Source of the DNA: Chloroflexota bacterium
GTDB lineage: Bacteria > Chloroflexota > Anaerolineae > SpSt-600
Length of the DNA: 8,244 nucleotides
Direction: 5' to 3'
NCBI GenBank assembly: GCA_011041825.1
Contig: DRAO01000183.1
Location: 1 to 8,244 of the forward strand
This document shows positions 1-6,036 of the stretch, piece after piece. The notes beneath the pieces are model-generated. The model did not search any database, had not been told where the DNA came from, and worked only from the letters and a program-made list of their open reading frames with translations. Both the position numbers and the translations under genes were made by a program. Within the stretch, counting starts at the first letter, position 1, and each line of letters starts with the position of its first letter.

Positions 1-324
1 GGCCATTTCAATGTCGTGTCTGGAGATAAGCACATATCTCCCGTACTTGAGGAGGAGAGGCCTGCCACCTTTGGCGCCAATCCAGTAAGTGATCAAGGAG
101 CCAATGGTACAGCCCAGAGCCCCATAGAAGCCAGCCCATAAAGTATGCCACAGGGGGAGCCCTTGGGCCTGGACAAGCATCCATCCGGCTAAGGGCATAG
201 TCACTTCACTAGGCAAGGGGATACAGGCGCTCTCGATAGCCATCGCTACCACCACACCTGTCCAGCCTATGGTCTGAAAGAGGTTCTGCAGGAAGAGGAC
301 GATTTGCTCCTCCAGAGCATGCAT
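1..324 (-). CDS. DedA-family membrane protein, N-terminal 108 residues (cut by window edge)
   Basis: This is an integral membrane protein of the DedA (SNARE-associated, PF09335) family; members act as membrane transporters or flippases, several for polyprenyl phosphate or phospholipids, but the substrate here is unknown. Reading from ATG at 324 gives 108 open codons to base 1, so the C-terminal half is missing. Family marks visible are ESACIPLPSE (about residues 31-40), matching the conserved E-x3-P-x-P-[SG]-E, and a glycine-rich YWIGAKGG stretch (about 80-87) matching the usual G-x-Y-x-IG-x3-G region. Hydrophobic segments lie at about 19-33, 41-52 and 62-82. A strong Shine-Dalgarno AAGGAGGTG (330-338) lies 5 nt before the ATG and fixes the start. 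It follows parB by 27 bp in the same direction, so it is probably the last visible gene of that operon. The family call is good; the function is not determined. Confidence 0.88.
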   Translation of the reverse strand, partial: MHALEEQIVLFLQNLFQTIGWTGVVVAMAIESACIPLPSEVTMPLAGWMLVQAQGLPLWHTLWAGFYGALGCTIGSLITYWIGAKGGRPLLLKYGRYVLISRHDIEMA

Positions 325-351
325 ACGGACACCTCCTTCAAATGGCTAACC

Positions 352-1209
352 TCACGAGTTCTGTTTTATTAACCGCTCATAGAGAGCCTGCAATTCCTCC
401 TCGGAATAGAAGAAGATGACCAGCTTACCCCCCTTTTTCCCCCGTACCAATTGCACCTTGGTTCCCAAGGCTTCCCTGAAGCTGTTCTCCAGAGCCTTGA
501 GCTCAGGCGAGACCGATGACTTTGGCGAGGAGACCTTCCCCTGCTGAAGCTTTTTAACCAGCTCCTCCGTCTGGCGAACGTTTAACCCTCGCTTGATCAC
601 CGCCTCCATCGCCTTAACCTGGAGTTCCGGCGCAGGTAAGGCCAACAATGCACGGGCGTGTCCCTCGGTGATGAGGCCTTCAGCCAGGGCTTTTTTGACC
701 TCATCGGGAAGCCGCAAGAGCCGCACGGTGTTAGCTATGGCTGCACGGCTTTTCCCCACCCGACGGGCTACCTCTCCCTGGGTAAGGCCAAACTCCTCCA
801 TCAGATATTGATAAGCCTCGGCTTCTTCGAGAGGGTTCAAATCTGCCCGCTGGATGTTTTCCACCAGAGCCAGCTCCAGCATCTGGCGGGGGGTTGCCTC
901 TTTGATGATGGCGGGCACCGTTGTAAGCCCTGCCATCTTGGCCGCCTGCCAGCGCCTTTCCCCAGCTATAAGCTGATATTTGCCCTCTTCATCCGCCTGG
1001 GTGACAATGAGCGGTTGGATGAGACCGTGCTCACGGATGGATTGAGCCAATTCCTGGAGGGAGTCTGGGTTCAAGTGGTGCCTGGGCTGATAGGGGTTAG
1101 GCTTTATCTCATCAATAGGGATTTCCCTAATGGCGGGGGATTCTAATAAATCCGTAAGGGGTATAAGTGCTTCTAACCCTTTACCTAGCCCTCTACGCCT
1201 CCCTGACAT
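352..1209 (-). CDS. parB: ParB/Spo0J chromosome-partitioning protein
   Basis: This CTP-dependent DNA clamp loads at parS sites, spreads along the origin region and stimulates the ParA ATPase to segregate chromosomes. The 285-residue protein has a full ParB layout. The N-terminal GLGKGLEAL (7-15) is the conserved ParA-interacting tip. The ParB/Srx nuclease-like CTP-binding domain (about 28-125) carries NPYQPR (38-43), GERRWQAAK (83-91) and ENIQRADLNPLE (117-128). A helix-turn-helix for parS follows (about 143-164), then a lysine- and serine-rich linker (about 218-235) and a C-terminal dimerisation region (about 236-285). ATG at 1209 has AGGAG 6 nt upstream. It lies 111 nt after parA in the same direction, the usual parAB order. 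No intact parS site was seen in the window. The chromosomal (not plasmid) type is inferred from its place beside rpmH-yidC-jag. Confidence 0.96.
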   Translation of the reverse strand: MSGRRRGLGKGLEALIPLTDLLESPAIREIPIDEIKPNPYQPRHHLNPDSLQELAQSIREHGLIQPLIVTQADEEGKYQLIAGERRWQAAKMAGLTTVPAIIKEATPRQMLELALVENIQRADLNPLEEAEAYQYLMEEFGLTQGEVARRVGKSRAAIANTVRLLRLPDEVKKALAEGLITEGHARALLALPAPELQVKAMEAVIKRGLNVRQTEELVKKLQQGKVSSPKSSVSPELKALENSFREALGTKVQLVRGKKGGKLVIFFYSEEELQALYERLIKQNS

Positions 1210-1214
1210 CCGGC

Positions 1215-1242
1215 GCTCCTATCTCATTACACGGGCCGGAGC
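1215..1242 (-). promoter_or_regulatory. Possible hairpin covering the parB ribosome-binding site
   Basis: On the transcribed strand, GCTCC (1238-1242) can pair with GGAGC (1215-1219), leaving an 18-nt loop and burying most of the AGGAG Shine-Dalgarno (1216-1220) of parB. A competing GC-rich pairing (CCGGC with GCCGG at the start codon) is also possible. This could lower parB translation relative to parA, but a 5-bp stem with a long loop is weak evidence. Confidence 0.25.
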
Positions 1243-1320
1243 TTCCCACCCCGAGAGGTCAAAAGTCCAGTCCCGTTTTTTGAGGATACAGCACAATGAT
1301 AAGCTAATGGTGCCGTTTTG

Positions 1321-2091
1321 TCAAGCTTTTACCGCCTTTTTCATAATTTCCTCTGCCAGTGCCTTGTAAGCCAAAGCACCAAAGGATTTAGGGGCATAGC
1401 TGCTAATGGGCTCCCCATAACTGGGAGCCTCGCTTAAGCGCACACTTCGAGGGATTATCGTCCGGAAGACATAATCCCTGAAATGCTTGCGAACTTCCTG
1501 AACCACCTGCTTGGAGAGTGATGTGCGGGGGTCATACATAGTTAACACCAGGCCGGCAATGCGGAGGTTGGGGTTGAGGTTTTCCCTCACCAAGCGGATG
1601 GTGTGCATAAGCTGGGCAAGGCCTTCTAGAGGAAGGTACTCACATTGCACAGGGATTATCACCCCCTGGCAGGCGGTGAGGGCATTGATGGTCAAAAGCC
1701 CCAGGCTGGGAGGGGTGTCCACAAAGATGTAATCATATTGGCGGGAAATCGGAGACAGGGCTTTCCTCAAGAGGTGTTCCCTGGCCATCATCCCCACCAT
1801 TTCCACCTCAGCTCCAGCCAGGATTGGGGAAGAAGGGGCTAAATGTAAACGTTCCCAGGCGGTTGGGGTGATGATTTCCCTGATGGGGATGTTTTCTATA
1901 AACACGTTGTAAATGGAAGGGCGCACGGAATTCTTATCAATTCCCAGACTCGAGGTTGCATTTGCCTGGGGGTCTACATCTACCACAAGCACCCGCTTAT
2001 CGGCGGCAGCCAGATATGCGGCCACATTGACAGCAGTGGTGGTTTTGCCCACGCCTCCTTTCTGATTGGCGACAGCATATATTACGGCCAT
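1321..2091 (-). CDS. parA: ParA/Soj chromosome-partitioning ATPase
   Basis: This is a deviant-Walker ATPase that binds DNA non-specifically as an ATP dimer and is released by ParB, driving origin segregation and, in several bacteria, tuning DnaA. From ATG at 2091 it is 256 residues, the normal Soj length. It has the deviant P-loop KGGVGKTTT (11-19, signature lysine K11 and catalytic-loop K16), the DVDPQAN switch I region (38-44) and the Walker B-type VDTPPSLG (124-131). A longer reading from GTG at 2109 adds six residues. I prefer the ATG because Soj proteins usually begin just before the ANQKGG strand; Shine-Dalgarno evidence is weak for both. The ATG lies inside the end of the PfkB-family gene (10-bp overlap with its TAA), so translation is probably coupled. 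ParB follows 111 nt downstream. Confidence 0.96.
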   Translation of the reverse strand: MAVIYAVANQKGGVGKTTTAVNVAAYLAAADKRVLVVDVDPQANATSSLGIDKNSVRPSIYNVFIENIPIREIITPTAWERLHLAPSSPILAGAEVEMVGMMAREHLLRKALSPISRQYDYIFVDTPPSLGLLTINALTACQGVIIPVQCEYLPLEGLAQLMHTIRLVRENLNPNLRIAGLVLTMYDPRTSLSKQVVQEVRKHFRDYVFRTIIPRSVRLSEAPSYGEPISSYAPKSFGALAYKALAEEIMKKAVKA

Positions 2092-2939
2092 CCGTACTTT
2101 TCCAGCCACTCTTCGACGGTCTCACGCTCAGGTATGCCCTTCGTACCCGGCTTCTCTATAGAAAAGGAAGCTACCACATTGGCAAACCTGGCGGATTCCC
2201 AAGGGTCACCGGAATCGTGGAGGTGGATGAGGAAGGCGGCGGCGAAGACATCTCCAGCCCCGGTGGGGTCAACTTCGAGGGCCGCCCGGGCCGGGAATTG
2301 GCGCTTCTGACCCTGATAATAGACGGTGGCACCCTTCCAGGCCTGGGTTAACACCACTATCCTGGTAAGGCGGGCATATTCTTCCGCTATTTCGATGTTC
2401 CCCTTAACGTCTTCTTCGCTGAACACCAGCACATCCACCTTAGGGAGGATGCGGTGCGCTCCTTCCCAGGGGCACTGATGCACCTTTCCCCTCTCATCCC
2501 ACTGCCTCATCCAGCCCTGGGGTGTAACCCCGATGAGCGAATCCTGGAAAAGGTCTACCACCGCTTCATCCACTTCCTGAGCTATAGGGCCTATTAAGAC
2601 GATGGGAACTTTGCGCCAACGGTAAGGTACATCCGCCGGTTGGATTTTCCTCGCTATGGCCCGCACATATTGCTCCCTGCTTCCATCCAGATAAATGTTT
2701 TGGAAAGTGGTGGTCATAGGGCTCTTGATTTGGACGACCTCAATCCCTGCCAAGGCCTCCTCAACCGCCTCAAACGGGAGGTCATCTCCTATACAGGTGA
2801 TTATGCCAGCCCGTTTTCCCAGGTTTCTGGCGGTAATGGAGGCATAGGCGACAGTGCCCCCTATTGCGAACCCGCCGGGGACTATGTCCTTGGCTATGTG
2901 GCCTATGGCGACGAATTCCGGGATTTGGTGCCTGCTCAT
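2082..2939 (-). CDS. PfkB-family (ribokinase-like) carbohydrate or nucleoside kinase
   Basis: This is a cytoplasmic ATP-dependent kinase of the PfkB/ribokinase superfamily (PF00294), 285 residues. The C-terminal PfkB signature is intact as DPTGAGDVFAAAF (224-236), with D230 as the expected catalytic base and GAG as the anion hole. The N-terminal region has the di-glycine substrate-binding turn in IGGTVAYAS (26-34), preceded by GHIAKDIVPGG. The first PROSITE PfkB signature is not clearly present and the lid is short, so the substrate (sugar, nucleoside or other) cannot be named. The ATG at 2939 overlaps the TGA of jag in an ATGA arrangement, which implies translational coupling. The end overlaps parA. 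Its place between jag and parA, where many bacteria carry mnmE, mnmG or rsmG, is unusual. The family is certain; the role is unknown. Confidence 0.92.
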   Translation of the reverse strand: MSRHQIPEFVAIGHIAKDIVPGGFAIGGTVAYASITARNLGKRAGIITCIGDDLPFEAVEEALAGIEVVQIKSPMTTTFQNIYLDGSREQYVRAIARKIQPADVPYRWRKVPIVLIGPIAQEVDEAVVDLFQDSLIGVTPQGWMRQWDERGKVHQCPWEGAHRILPKVDVLVFSEEDVKGNIEIAEEYARLTRIVVLTQAWKGATVYYQGQKRQFPARAALEVDPTGAGDVFAAAFLIHLHDSGDPWESARFANVVASFSIEKPGTKGIPERETVEEWLEKYGWP

Positions 2940-3619
2940 ACGCTTTCACCTTCCCTAGGAATTATCGTAACCCTGCGTTTCTCGCCTTCTCCCACACTCT
3001 TAGTGGTCACCACGGGATGGTCTCTAAGGGCAAGGTGGATTATACGGCGTTCATAAGGGGGCATAGGTTCCAGCGCAATAGGCTGATGGGTCCTGGCAAC
3101 CTTCTCGGCCATCTGATGGGCAAGGCGGGAGAGGAAACGCCAACGGCGAGCTTTGTAGTTTTCCACGTCCACGATTATGTTGGTACGGCGTTTGGCTTGC
3201 TTGTTCACAATAAGGCGGGTGATGAATTGCAGGGCTGCCAGGTTATCTCCCCTGCGGCCTATGAGCATCCCCAAGTCACGCCCTACCACGTTAAGCACAA
3301 GAGGGGGCTCCTCGTTCTCATCAGCGACCATATCGTAGCCGATGCGGGTTTTGACCTGAGCCTGGAAGCCCATCTTCCGTACGATTTCCGAGAGGATTGT
3401 GCGGGCTACCTTTTCCACATCTATGGGCTCTTTGACGGTAAGGCGTACTCGGGCTTGCTCACCACCGAATATCAGCCATCCCCGTTTGCCCTTGGAGATG
3501 ATTTCTATTTCTACCTCGTCTTCGGATTTGCCTAGTTCGGCTAATCCTTTCTTTATGGCTTCCTCAACGGTGGGAGCGCTGACTTCTACGCTTTTTGTCT
3601 CTTTCTCCATCCTTAGCAC
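2936..3619 (-). CDS. jag: Jag/KhpB, RNA-binding protein with Jag-N, KH and R3H domains
   Basis: This cytoplasmic RNA-binding protein (Jag, also KhpB or EloR) is encoded next to yidC in most bacteria; in Gram-positives it affects cell elongation and division and partners with KhpA. The 227-residue reading shows the Jag-N domain (about 10-62, with the conserved KGKRGWLIFG at 43-52), a KH domain (about 75-150, GxxG loop GRRG at 121-124) and a C-terminal R3H domain (about 165-222, with R191 and H195 in RRIIH). Two starts are possible: GTG at 3619, 4 nt after AGGAGG, or ATG at 3610, 13 nt after it. Neither spacing is ideal. Either start lies within the 3' end of yidC, giving a 56- or 47-bp out-of-frame overlap. 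The TGA shares bases with the ATG of the kinase gene. The call is secure. Confidence 0.95.
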   Translation of the reverse strand: MLRMEKETKSVEVSAPTVEEAIKKGLAELGKSEDEVEIEIISKGKRGWLIFGGEQARVRLTVKEPIDVEKVARTILSEIVRKMGFQAQVKTRIGYDMVADENEEPPLVLNVVGRDLGMLIGRRGDNLAALQFITRLIVNKQAKRRTNIIVDVENYKARRWRFLSRLAHQMAEKVARTHQPIALEPMPPYERRIIHLALRDHPVVTTKSVGEGEKRRVTIIPREGESV

Positions 3620-4364
3620 CCTTCCTCCTGGAGGTCTCTACAGGGGCTTTATATGGGCTTAAACCACCCCATCCCCCCATAAAGATGTATTGTTGAATCA
3701 TCGTAAAGACGTTCATCGTTACCCAGTATAGGGCCAACCCTGAGGGCACCTGAAGGGCGAAGAAGAAGAACATAATCGGGAACATATACATCATTTGGTT
3801 CATTATCTCTTGCTGGGTATCGGTGCTAGGGGTGCTCATCATCTTCTGCACTATTATCTGGGTGAGGAGAGTGAGCACCGGGAGGACAAGATAAGCTGCC
3901 ACATCCGGCCACTGCCAATTGGAAGGCGGCCACAGCCAGGTCAGCCCTACAGGCTTGGCCAGGCTGGGGATGAAGAAAAATCCTTCGCTAAGGGTGCCCT
4001 GTTGGGCCAACCGGAAAAGGGCCTGGTAAAGGCCTATCCAGATGGGAAATTGGATTAAGGTGGGTAGGCATCCTCCCAAAGGGTTAACACCCGCCTCTCG
4101 ATACAGTTTCATCTGCTCTTGAGCTAGTTTCTCCTTATTCTTGCGGTATTTTCTCTGGAGTTCCTGGAGTTTTGGTTGGAGTTCCTGCATAGCTTTGGAA
4201 GCCCTGAGTTGTTGGAGGTTCAACGGCAGCGTCAGTATCTTTATCAGCAGTGTGAAGAGGATTATGGCAAAGCCAAAACTGTAGGGGACGCCAAAACCCG
4301 TGAGCAGGTTTTTGAAGAAGAGGATGCCCTGGGTTATAGGGGTTACTACCAAAGCATTCCACAT
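3564..4364 (-). CDS. yidC: YidC/Oxa1-family membrane protein insertase
   Basis: This insertase places membrane proteins into the cytoplasmic membrane, alone or with SecYEG. At 266 residues it is the short Gram-positive/Oxa1 type, without the large periplasmic domain of E. coli YidC. The hydrophobic segments are at about 28-50, 112-122 (in the NPLGGCLPTLIQFPIWIGL region, 94-112 onward), 155-172 and 190-225. The cytoplasmic hairpin LQPKLQELQRKYRKNKEKL (about 63-81) is typical. The hydrophilic-groove position normally occupied by Arg is Lys (K42, in LLIKILTLPL). The C-terminus is a strongly basic tail (about 246-266, rich in R and K), a feature linked to ribosome binding in Oxa1 and some YidC proteins. 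ATG at 4364 follows GGGAGGTGAT (4374-4383) by 9 nt. The 3' end overlaps jag. No lipoprotein-type signal is seen. Confidence 0.96.
   Translation of the reverse strand: MWNALVVTPITQGILFFKNLLTGFGVPYSFGFAIILFTLLIKILTLPLNLQQLRASKAMQELQPKLQELQRKYRKNKEKLAQEQMKLYREAGVNPLGGCLPTLIQFPIWIGLYQALFRLAQQGTLSEGFFFIPSLAKPVGLTWLWPPSNWQWPDVAAYLVLPVLTLLTQIIVQKMMSTPSTDTQQEIMNQMMYMFPIMFFFFALQVPSGLALYWVTMNVFTMIQQYIFMGGWGGLSPYKAPVETSRRKGAKDGERDKKRRSQRSHR
3624..3629 (-). promoter_or_regulatory. Shine-Dalgarno of jag inside yidC
   Basis: AGGAGG on the minus strand lies within the yidC coding sequence, 4 nt before GTG at 3619 and 13 nt before ATG at 3610. It is the only strong ribosome-binding site near either start, so it places jag initiation inside yidC but does not settle which codon is used. 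Confidence 0.6.
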
Positions 4365-4557
4365 CTTATACCTATCACCTCCCTGGTATTTTACCTTACC
4401 TCCAAACGGTGGCTCTCCACATAACCCTAGTTAACGTGATAAGCGAGGCGCTATCCCAGGGGAGAGGAGGGCTTGGCGCTTTTCCGGGCAGCGACAAAGC
4501 TGTTGCCTGGGAACCCCCTTTCTCTTCTTAAGGAAAACCAGCACGCCAAGAATGCCC
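4365..4557 (-). other. 193-nt spacer between yidD and yidC; possible structured leader
   Basis: No gene of convincing length is present. On the minus strand, TCCCAGG and CCTGGGA repeats about 45 nt apart can form a 7-bp stem enclosing a smaller GGCAGC/GTTGCC stem, and a strong yidC Shine-Dalgarno closes the region. An eight-codon ATG reading frame (MWRATVWR) occurs but has no special support. No good promoter was found: the TAAAAT near 4391 has no matching -35. Role unknown. Confidence 0.3.
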
Positions 4558-4788
4558 CTAGGGTACAGGATCATACCCTCCCGGGTTCCAGGGATGACAC
4601 CGGCTTATGCGCTTTATGCCCAGCCACCCCCCTTTTAGGAGCCCGTATTTCTCTATTGCCTGATAGGTGTATTCAGAGCAGGAAGGATAGAACCTGCAGG
4701 AGGGAGGTAGTGAAGGCGATATGAACCTTTGATAGAAACGAATCCCCCACAAAGCTACCTTTTTTACCTGCAAGGCTCCTTCTCCCAT
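4558..4788 (-). CDS. yidD: YidD, membrane protein insertion efficiency factor
   Basis: This small membrane-associated protein (PF01809) aids YidC-dependent insertion and is almost always encoded between rnpA and yidC. The 76-residue reading from ATG at 4788 contains the family core: FYQRFISP (18-25), [10 protein letters not shown] (31-40) and the C-terminal [13 protein letters not shown] (64-76). The three conserved cysteines are C31, C37 and C64. An amphipathic N-terminal helix (about 7-22) probably lies on the membrane. The frame stays open upstream to 4884, but those codons only shadow rnpA and the family normally has about 15-20 residues before the YQR motif, so ATG 4788 is chosen. It overlaps the rnpA end by 25 bp and has no good Shine-Dalgarno, so coupled re-initiation from rnpA is likely. 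A TTG at 4773, 2 nt after AAGGAG, is a weaker alternative. Confidence 0.93.
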   Translation of the reverse strand: MGEGALQVKKVALWGIRFYQRFISPSLPPSCRFYPSCSEYTYQAIEKYGLLKGGWLGIKRISRCHPWNPGGYDPVP

Positions 4789-5174
4789 AAGCCCGCTTTT
4801 TGAAGGACTTCTTTGACGGAAGATTTCATTTCGTCTAAGGTAGCTCCTTTTGCAGCACCTCTGGCTATAAACAGCAAATCCCACCCCTTTTTAATATGGT
4901 GCTGTTGGAGCCTTACGGCTTCCCGAAGGAGGCGTTTAGCCCTGTTCCTCTGGACAGCTTTGCTTAACTTCCTGCTGGCGGAAAAGGCCACCCGCAATTT
5001 GCCTGCATCGTTCGGGAATCCCAAGAGGATTATCCGAGGGTGAACCCAAGATAACCCTTCTCGACGTAATTGTCCTATGCGGGCTTTATCTTTGAGGCGA
5101 ATATGCCTGAGCTTAAATCGCTTTGCTTTCTGTTCCGTCACGTCTTCATAACTAGGGCAACCTGCTTTATTCAA
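4764..5174 (-). CDS. rnpA: RNase P protein component
   Basis: This is the protein subunit of ribonuclease P, which binds the catalytic RNA and helps 5' maturation of tRNA precursors. The signature RNR helix [16 protein letters not shown] (73-88) is intact. The upstream beta-sheet region (about 45-70, [14 protein letters not shown]) and the downstream GWDLLFIAR strand (97-105) also fit. The full reading is 136 residues, slightly long, beginning at a TTG (5174) with GGTGA about 7 nt upstream. A GTG at 5141 would remove 11 residues and put the start just ahead of the KRFKLRH segment, where many RnpA proteins begin, but it lacks a clear ribosome site. It lies 54 nt after rpmH, the conserved rpmH-rnpA-yidD-yidC order, and its 3' end contains the yidD start. 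Confidence 0.94.
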   Translation of the reverse strand: MNKAGCPSYEDVTEQKAKRFKLRHIRLKDKARIGQLRREGLSWVHPRIILLGFPNDAGKLRVAFSASRKLSKAVQRNRAKRLLREAVRLQQHHIKKGWDLLFIARGAAKGATLDEMKSSVKEVLQKAGLWEKEPCR

Positions 5175-5228
5175 GCAAATTCACCAAGCTGTGAATAACT
5201 TTGCTTAACAAGAGGTCTATCCCGGCAC

Positions 5229-5369
5229 TCACTCGACGGTGAGGCGCCAGCGGCCTTTAAGGCGTCGGGATTTAAGGACTCTTCTCCCCCCTTTGGTTCT
5301 CATCCGGGCTCTAAAGCCATGGACACGGTAACGGCGTCTGACCTTGGGTTGGTATGTCCTCTTCGGCAT
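5229..5369 (-). CDS. rpmH: 50S ribosomal protein L34 (bL34)
   Basis: This is a 46-residue, highly basic ribosomal protein of the large subunit. It starts [12 protein letters not shown], followed by the conserved [16 protein letters not shown] and the terminal [11 protein letters not shown], the canonical L34 pattern. A small change is Tyr at position 14 in the usually all-basic RRRYR run. ATG at 5369 is preceded by a very strong Shine-Dalgarno, GGAGGAGGTG (5380-5389), 10 nt upstream; the stop is TGA at 5229. A consensus promoter ends about 43 nt upstream. It is the first gene of the rpmH-rnpA-yidD-yidC-jag cluster. The identification is secure from sequence and context. Confidence 0.97.
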   Translation of the reverse strand: MPKRTYQPKVRRRYRVHGFRARMRTKGGRRVLKSRRLKGRWRLTVE

Positions 5370-5412
5370 CTAGCCTTCTCACCTCCTCCATTTTCTCTGA
5401 ATACAGAGCCAA

Positions 5413-5440
5413 ATTATAATCACTTATCGGCCTGTGTCAA
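5413..5440 (-). promoter_or_regulatory. Consensus sigma70-type promoter for rpmH and the following genes
   Basis: On the minus strand TTGACA (5435-5440) and TATAAT (5413-5418) are both perfect, separated by 16 nt. The -35 is encoded by the last codons of thioredoxin (CTT GAC ACA). Predicted transcription starts near 5406, leaving a leader of about 37 nt. That leader begins with a small hairpin (CTCTG/CAGAG, 5395-5408) and contains the strong rpmH ribosome-binding site. This fits high expression of a ribosomal protein gene. Confidence 0.85.
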
Positions 5441-5762
5441 GCAAGTGCTTATCAAGGACCTTCAGGAGCCTGGCTTTGGGCATATAACCTATCAACTTCT
5501 CGGTTGGCTGCCCGTTTTTGAATAAGATTAAGGTGGGGATGCTCATTATGCCAAACTGGGTAGCCAGAGAAGGGTTGGTATCCACGTTAACTTTCACGAT
5601 TTTTAACTGACCTTTCCTCTCCTCCGCAATTTCTTCCAACACAGGGGCTAGCATTTTGCAAGGAGGGCACCATTCAGCCCAGAAGTCCACCAGCACGGGT
5701 TTACTCGATTGAAGCACTTCTTTCTCAAATTCCTCGCTGTTGATTTCCATAGCCTTGGACAT
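5424..5762 (-). CDS. Thioredoxin with CPPC active site
   Basis: This is a cytoplasmic thiol-disulfide oxidoreductase, 112 residues, about the usual thioredoxin length. The fold marks are present: VDFWAEWC with the buried D26, the active site WCPPCK (31-36; C32 and C35), the cis-proline SIPT (P76) and the terminal FKNGQ/IGYMPK region. The standard motif is WCGPCK, so Gly33 is replaced by Pro; changes here generally alter redox potential, but the direction cannot be told from sequence. There is no signal peptide or membrane anchor, which argues against a TlpA/CcmG-type exported protein. ATG at 5762 follows GGAGGGTG (5768-5775) by 5 nt. It lies 22 bp after the CsoR-like regulator, probably in one transcript. 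The rpmH -35 box is embedded in its last codons. Confidence 0.93.
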   Translation of the reverse strand: MSKAMEINSEEFEKEVLQSSKPVLVDFWAEWCPPCKMLAPVLEEIAEERKGQLKIVKVNVDTNPSLATQFGIMSIPTLILFKNGQPTEKLIGYMPKARLLKVLDKHLLDTGR

Positions 5763-5784
5763 CGTTACACCCTCCGGGTATGAT

Positions 5785-6036
5785 TTACCATCTTTTCAGA
5801 AACAGGCTTATTGTCCTCAGGAGCTTGTCTCTATCAGCTTGGGTCTCAAGGTGATTTATGCATTCCCCCAGGTATTCGTTCACCAGGACAACAGCCACTT
5901 GTTCCAGGGCAGCCCTGGCTGCCATAATCTGGGTGAGTATTTCTTCGCAGTCCCTTTGCTCCTTGATCATAGTTTGTACACCCCGTATCTGCCCTTCAAT
6001 GCGGCGAAGCCTTCCCAACAGCTCTTCCTTCGACAT
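5785..6036 (-). CDS. CsoR/CstR-family (DUF156) transcriptional repressor, candidate thiol/persulfide sensor
   Basis: This is an all-helical DNA-binding repressor of the metal-sensing CsoR/RcnR family (PF02583), 83 residues. The family start RLRRIEGQIRGVQTMI (9-24) is clear. The two cysteine ligands are kept: C30 in QRDC and C59 in YLGEC, 29 residues apart as in copper-sensing CsoR. The residue four before the second Cys, His in copper sensors, is Tyr (Y55). A Cys-x-Cys pattern without this His is typical of CstR, which senses persulfide and sulfane sulfur, so a thiol-sensing role is inferred but copper sensing is not excluded. ATG at 6036 overlaps the thioesterase end by 41 bp, with two tandem GGGAGG-like sites upstream. 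The CPPC thioredoxin follows 22 bp downstream and could be a target. No CsoR operator was recognised. Confidence 0.9.
   Translation of the reverse strand: MSKEELLGRLRRIEGQIRGVQTMIKEQRDCEEILTQIMAARAALEQVAVVLVNEYLGECINHLETQADRDKLLRTISLFLKRW

Noticed and set aside
658..1146. Long plus-strand reading frame opposite parB (162 codons)
   Set aside because: It is antisense to a gene with complete family motifs, has no ribosome site and resembles no known protein.
2864..3535. Long plus-strand reading frame opposite jag and the kinase start (223 codons)
   Set aside because: It is the complement of two well-supported genes; its length reflects codon bias of those genes rather than selection.
4428..4443. 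parS-like palindrome around ACGTGA (TAGTTAACGTGATAAG)
   Set aside because: Only about 10 of 16 positions match the TGTTTCACGTGAAACA consensus and the arms are not symmetrical; a real parS is normally nearly perfect.
4789..4884. N-terminal extension of YidD by 32 residues
   Set aside because: The extension lies fully inside rnpA in another frame, does not look like the YidD family and would give an abnormally long N-terminus.
5190..5198. Single DnaA-box-like TGTGAATAA in the rpmH-rnpA gap
   Set aside because: One isolated 9-mer is expected by chance in a window this size. There is no cluster of boxes, no AT-rich unwinding region and no dnaA gene, so it does not support an oriC here.
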